Shown here: positions 62,860-64,000 of the stretch, piece after piece
Layout: each line of letters opens with the position of its first letter
How positions within the stretch are numbered: the stretch's first letter is position 1
Source: QFNR01 sp043842855
Lineage (GTDB): Bacteria; Pseudomonadota; Gammaproteobacteria; Burkholderiales; Neisseriaceae
Length of the DNA stretch: 64,000 bases
Direction of reading: 5' to 3'
Assembly: GCA_043842855.1 (NCBI GenBank)
Contig: JBBPJF010000001.1
Span: 248,001 to 312,000 of the forward strand
Translations under genes and position numbers: made by a program
Notes under the pieces: generated by a model
The model's input: the letters and a program-made list of their open reading frames with translations, nothing else
Databases searched by the model: none
What the model was told of the DNA's origin: nothing

Positions 62860-64000
62860 ATGTTTAAAAAAGTACTTCCTATAGGTTTGACTTTGTTTGC
62901 TCTGTTCTTTGGTGCAGGCAATTTGATATTCCCCATCAAGTTAGGTTGGGACAGTGGTAACCTTTTTCCCCAGGCTATTCTTGGTTTTCTTGTCACAGGG
63001 GTGGGTTTTCCCCTACTAGGCATAATTGCCAACTCAACTTGTCCAGAAGGAATTCTAGGTATTCTTCGAGAGAAGGTAGGCCGCGTTTTTTCTTTAACAC
63101 TTCTAACCAGTATTTATTTAACTATTGGCCCCCTCTTTGCTATCCCGCGGACAGCAACTACCTCCTACACCATCGGAGTAGTGCCCAACCTGGGTCAAGA
63201 TTCGCCTGTCTACTTACTTGTTTTCAGTGCACTTTACCTATTACTAGTACTGGCACTAAGTCTTAAGCCCAATCGTATAGTGGATATGGTAGGTAAGATA
63301 TTGACTCCAACTTTGCTATTGGTCATTGCTTTATTGGCGCTATTGGCTTTTCTACATCTGAATCAACCCGTTCTTGAGGTCAAGGGTCCGTATCTAAAGA
63401 ATTCAGCCTTTGCTGAAGGTTTTAGCGCTGGCTACCTGACTATGGACGCCATCGGTTCCATAACCTTTTCCATGATTTCCCTAACTGCCATTAATGCTAT
63501 AGGTATCCAGGAGAAGGGAGCAATCCTAAAAGCCTCGACTTTCGCGGCTTTAGTGGCTGGAATAAGTTTGACATTAGTTTACCTAAGCTTGGGTTGGATC
63601 GGCAATCACTATCAATTAAGTTCACATCAACTCCAATGGTTGCAGCAAAATCAGGTACATGAAGGAGCTTATATCTTAACTGCATCTGCTAACAGTTTAC
63701 TTAGCTCTTGGGGTCCTGTTGCTGTCTCTGTCATCGTCGGGCTTGCTTGCCTTACTACAGCTGTGGGATTGACAGTTGCAATTTCCGATTTCTTTTTTCA
63801 GCTACTTCGGCCCTACGTACCTAAGCTTAAATATTCCTTTTGTGTCGGATTCATTTCACTAATTAGCTTTATATTAGCTAATCAAGGCTTGAACCAGGTA
63901 ATTAAAGCCTCAATCCCTATTTTGAATATCCTTTATCCTGTTACTATTCTGATTATTTTCCTTGTCCTACTTGATCAGGGTCTTTTTGATGTGCCCCGGT
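62860..64000 (+). CDS. brnQ: Branched-chain amino acid transporter BrnQ (5' part, runs off the window)
   Basis: The frame opens at ATG 62860 and remains open to the window end, about 380 codons. It begins MFKKVLPIGLTLFALFFGAG then NLIFPIKLGWDSG, exactly the LIVCS/BrnQ start. FALPRTATTSYTIGV-type (here FAIPRTATTSYTIGV) and GYLTMDAIGSITFSMIS also fit. Roughly 10 membrane helices are seen so far. It imports Leu, Ile or Val with sodium. The C-terminus lies outside the window. Confidence 0.93.
   Translation, partial: MFKKVLPIGLTLFALFFGAGNLIFPIKLGWDSGNLFPQAILGFLVTGVGFPLLGIIANSTCPEGILGILREKVGRVFSLTLLTSIYLTIGPLFAIPRTATTSYTIGVVPNLGQDSPVYLLVFSALYLLLVLALSLKPNRIVDMVGKILTPTLLLVIALLALLAFLHLNQPVLEVKGPYLKNSAFAEGFSAGYLTMDAIGSITFSMISLTAINAIGIQEKGAILKASTFAALVAGISLTLVYLSLGWIGNHYQLSSHQLQWLQQNQVHEGAYILTASANSLLSSWGPVAVSVIVGLACLTTAVGLTVAISDFFFQLLRPYVPKLKYSFCVGFISLISFILANQGLNQVIKASIPILNILYPVTILIIFLVLLDQGLFDVPR

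Overview
The window is a 64 kb piece of a bacterial chromosome with densely packed housekeeping genes and a GC content that looks close to 40%. Gene content and order point to a betaproteobacterium. The evidence is the set truA-trpF-trpB-trpA-accD, the set RsmI-like methylase-maf-rpmF-plsX, a neisserial-looking type B ribosomal protein L31, an L32 whose N-terminus matches betaproteobacterial L32, a mannose-type EIIA-HPr-EI trio, and rsmI-diaA-BON lipoprotein. Several usual neighbours are absent (dxs after ispA, folC after accD, fkpB between lspA and ispH, valS after holC, bolA beside the PpiC-type isomerase, fabH after plsX). Together with gene remnants and two long non-coding stretches, this suggests a host-associated lineage with an eroding genome. 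Any closer taxonomic placement would be a guess.

Layout. 0-11.3 kb is mostly minus strand: acetate kinase, an SDR, gamma-glutamyltransferase, phosphatidylserine synthase and decarboxylase, acetyl-CoA carboxylase beta, the end of the tryptophan pathway and truA, interrupted by plus-strand xseB-ispA. 11.4-16.8 kb is ribF-ileS-lspA-ispH. 16.8-17.9 kb is a gene-free stretch. 18-26 kb holds L36B/L31B, an alanine-type aminotransferase, an unknown helical protein, a nitrilase-family gene with lptG/lptF, and divergent pepA-holC. 26.1-27.8 kb is eroded DNA containing an iscS 3' end fused to an iscU 5' end. 27.8-34.5 kb holds a PpiC-type isomerase, yciB, GAPDH, a MAPEG protein, an RsmI-like methylase, maf, rpmF, plsX and a small DUF721-like gene. 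34.8-43 kb is metabolism and repair (Cys/Met PLP enzyme, MBL hydrolase, NAD(P)HX dehydratase, HAD phosphatase, ppiB, fbp, rlmJ, uvrD). 43-48.6 kb has tRNA-Leu(CAA), rsmI and a cell-envelope cluster diaA-BON lipoprotein-unknown-mltA-rsmE. 48.7-55.1 kb is a minus-strand run hpt-EIIA-HPr-EI-asd-AsmA-like. 55.2-57.3 kb is minCDE with a structured leader. 57.4-64 kb holds a GDSL esterase autotransporter, tRNA-Thr(TGU), tRNA-Leu(UAG), a frameshifted SPFH gene, a MaoC-like hydratase and a brnQ-type transporter cut by the window end.

No phage, insertion sequence, CRISPR array, toxin-antitoxin pair or secondary-metabolite cluster was recognised. The most unusual items are the isc'SU' remnant, the 2-base lesion in the SPFH gene, a promoter-hairpin-terminator unit in front of minC, and structured non-coding DNA around the two tRNA genes near 60 kb. 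I did not find a convincing new multi-gene system.
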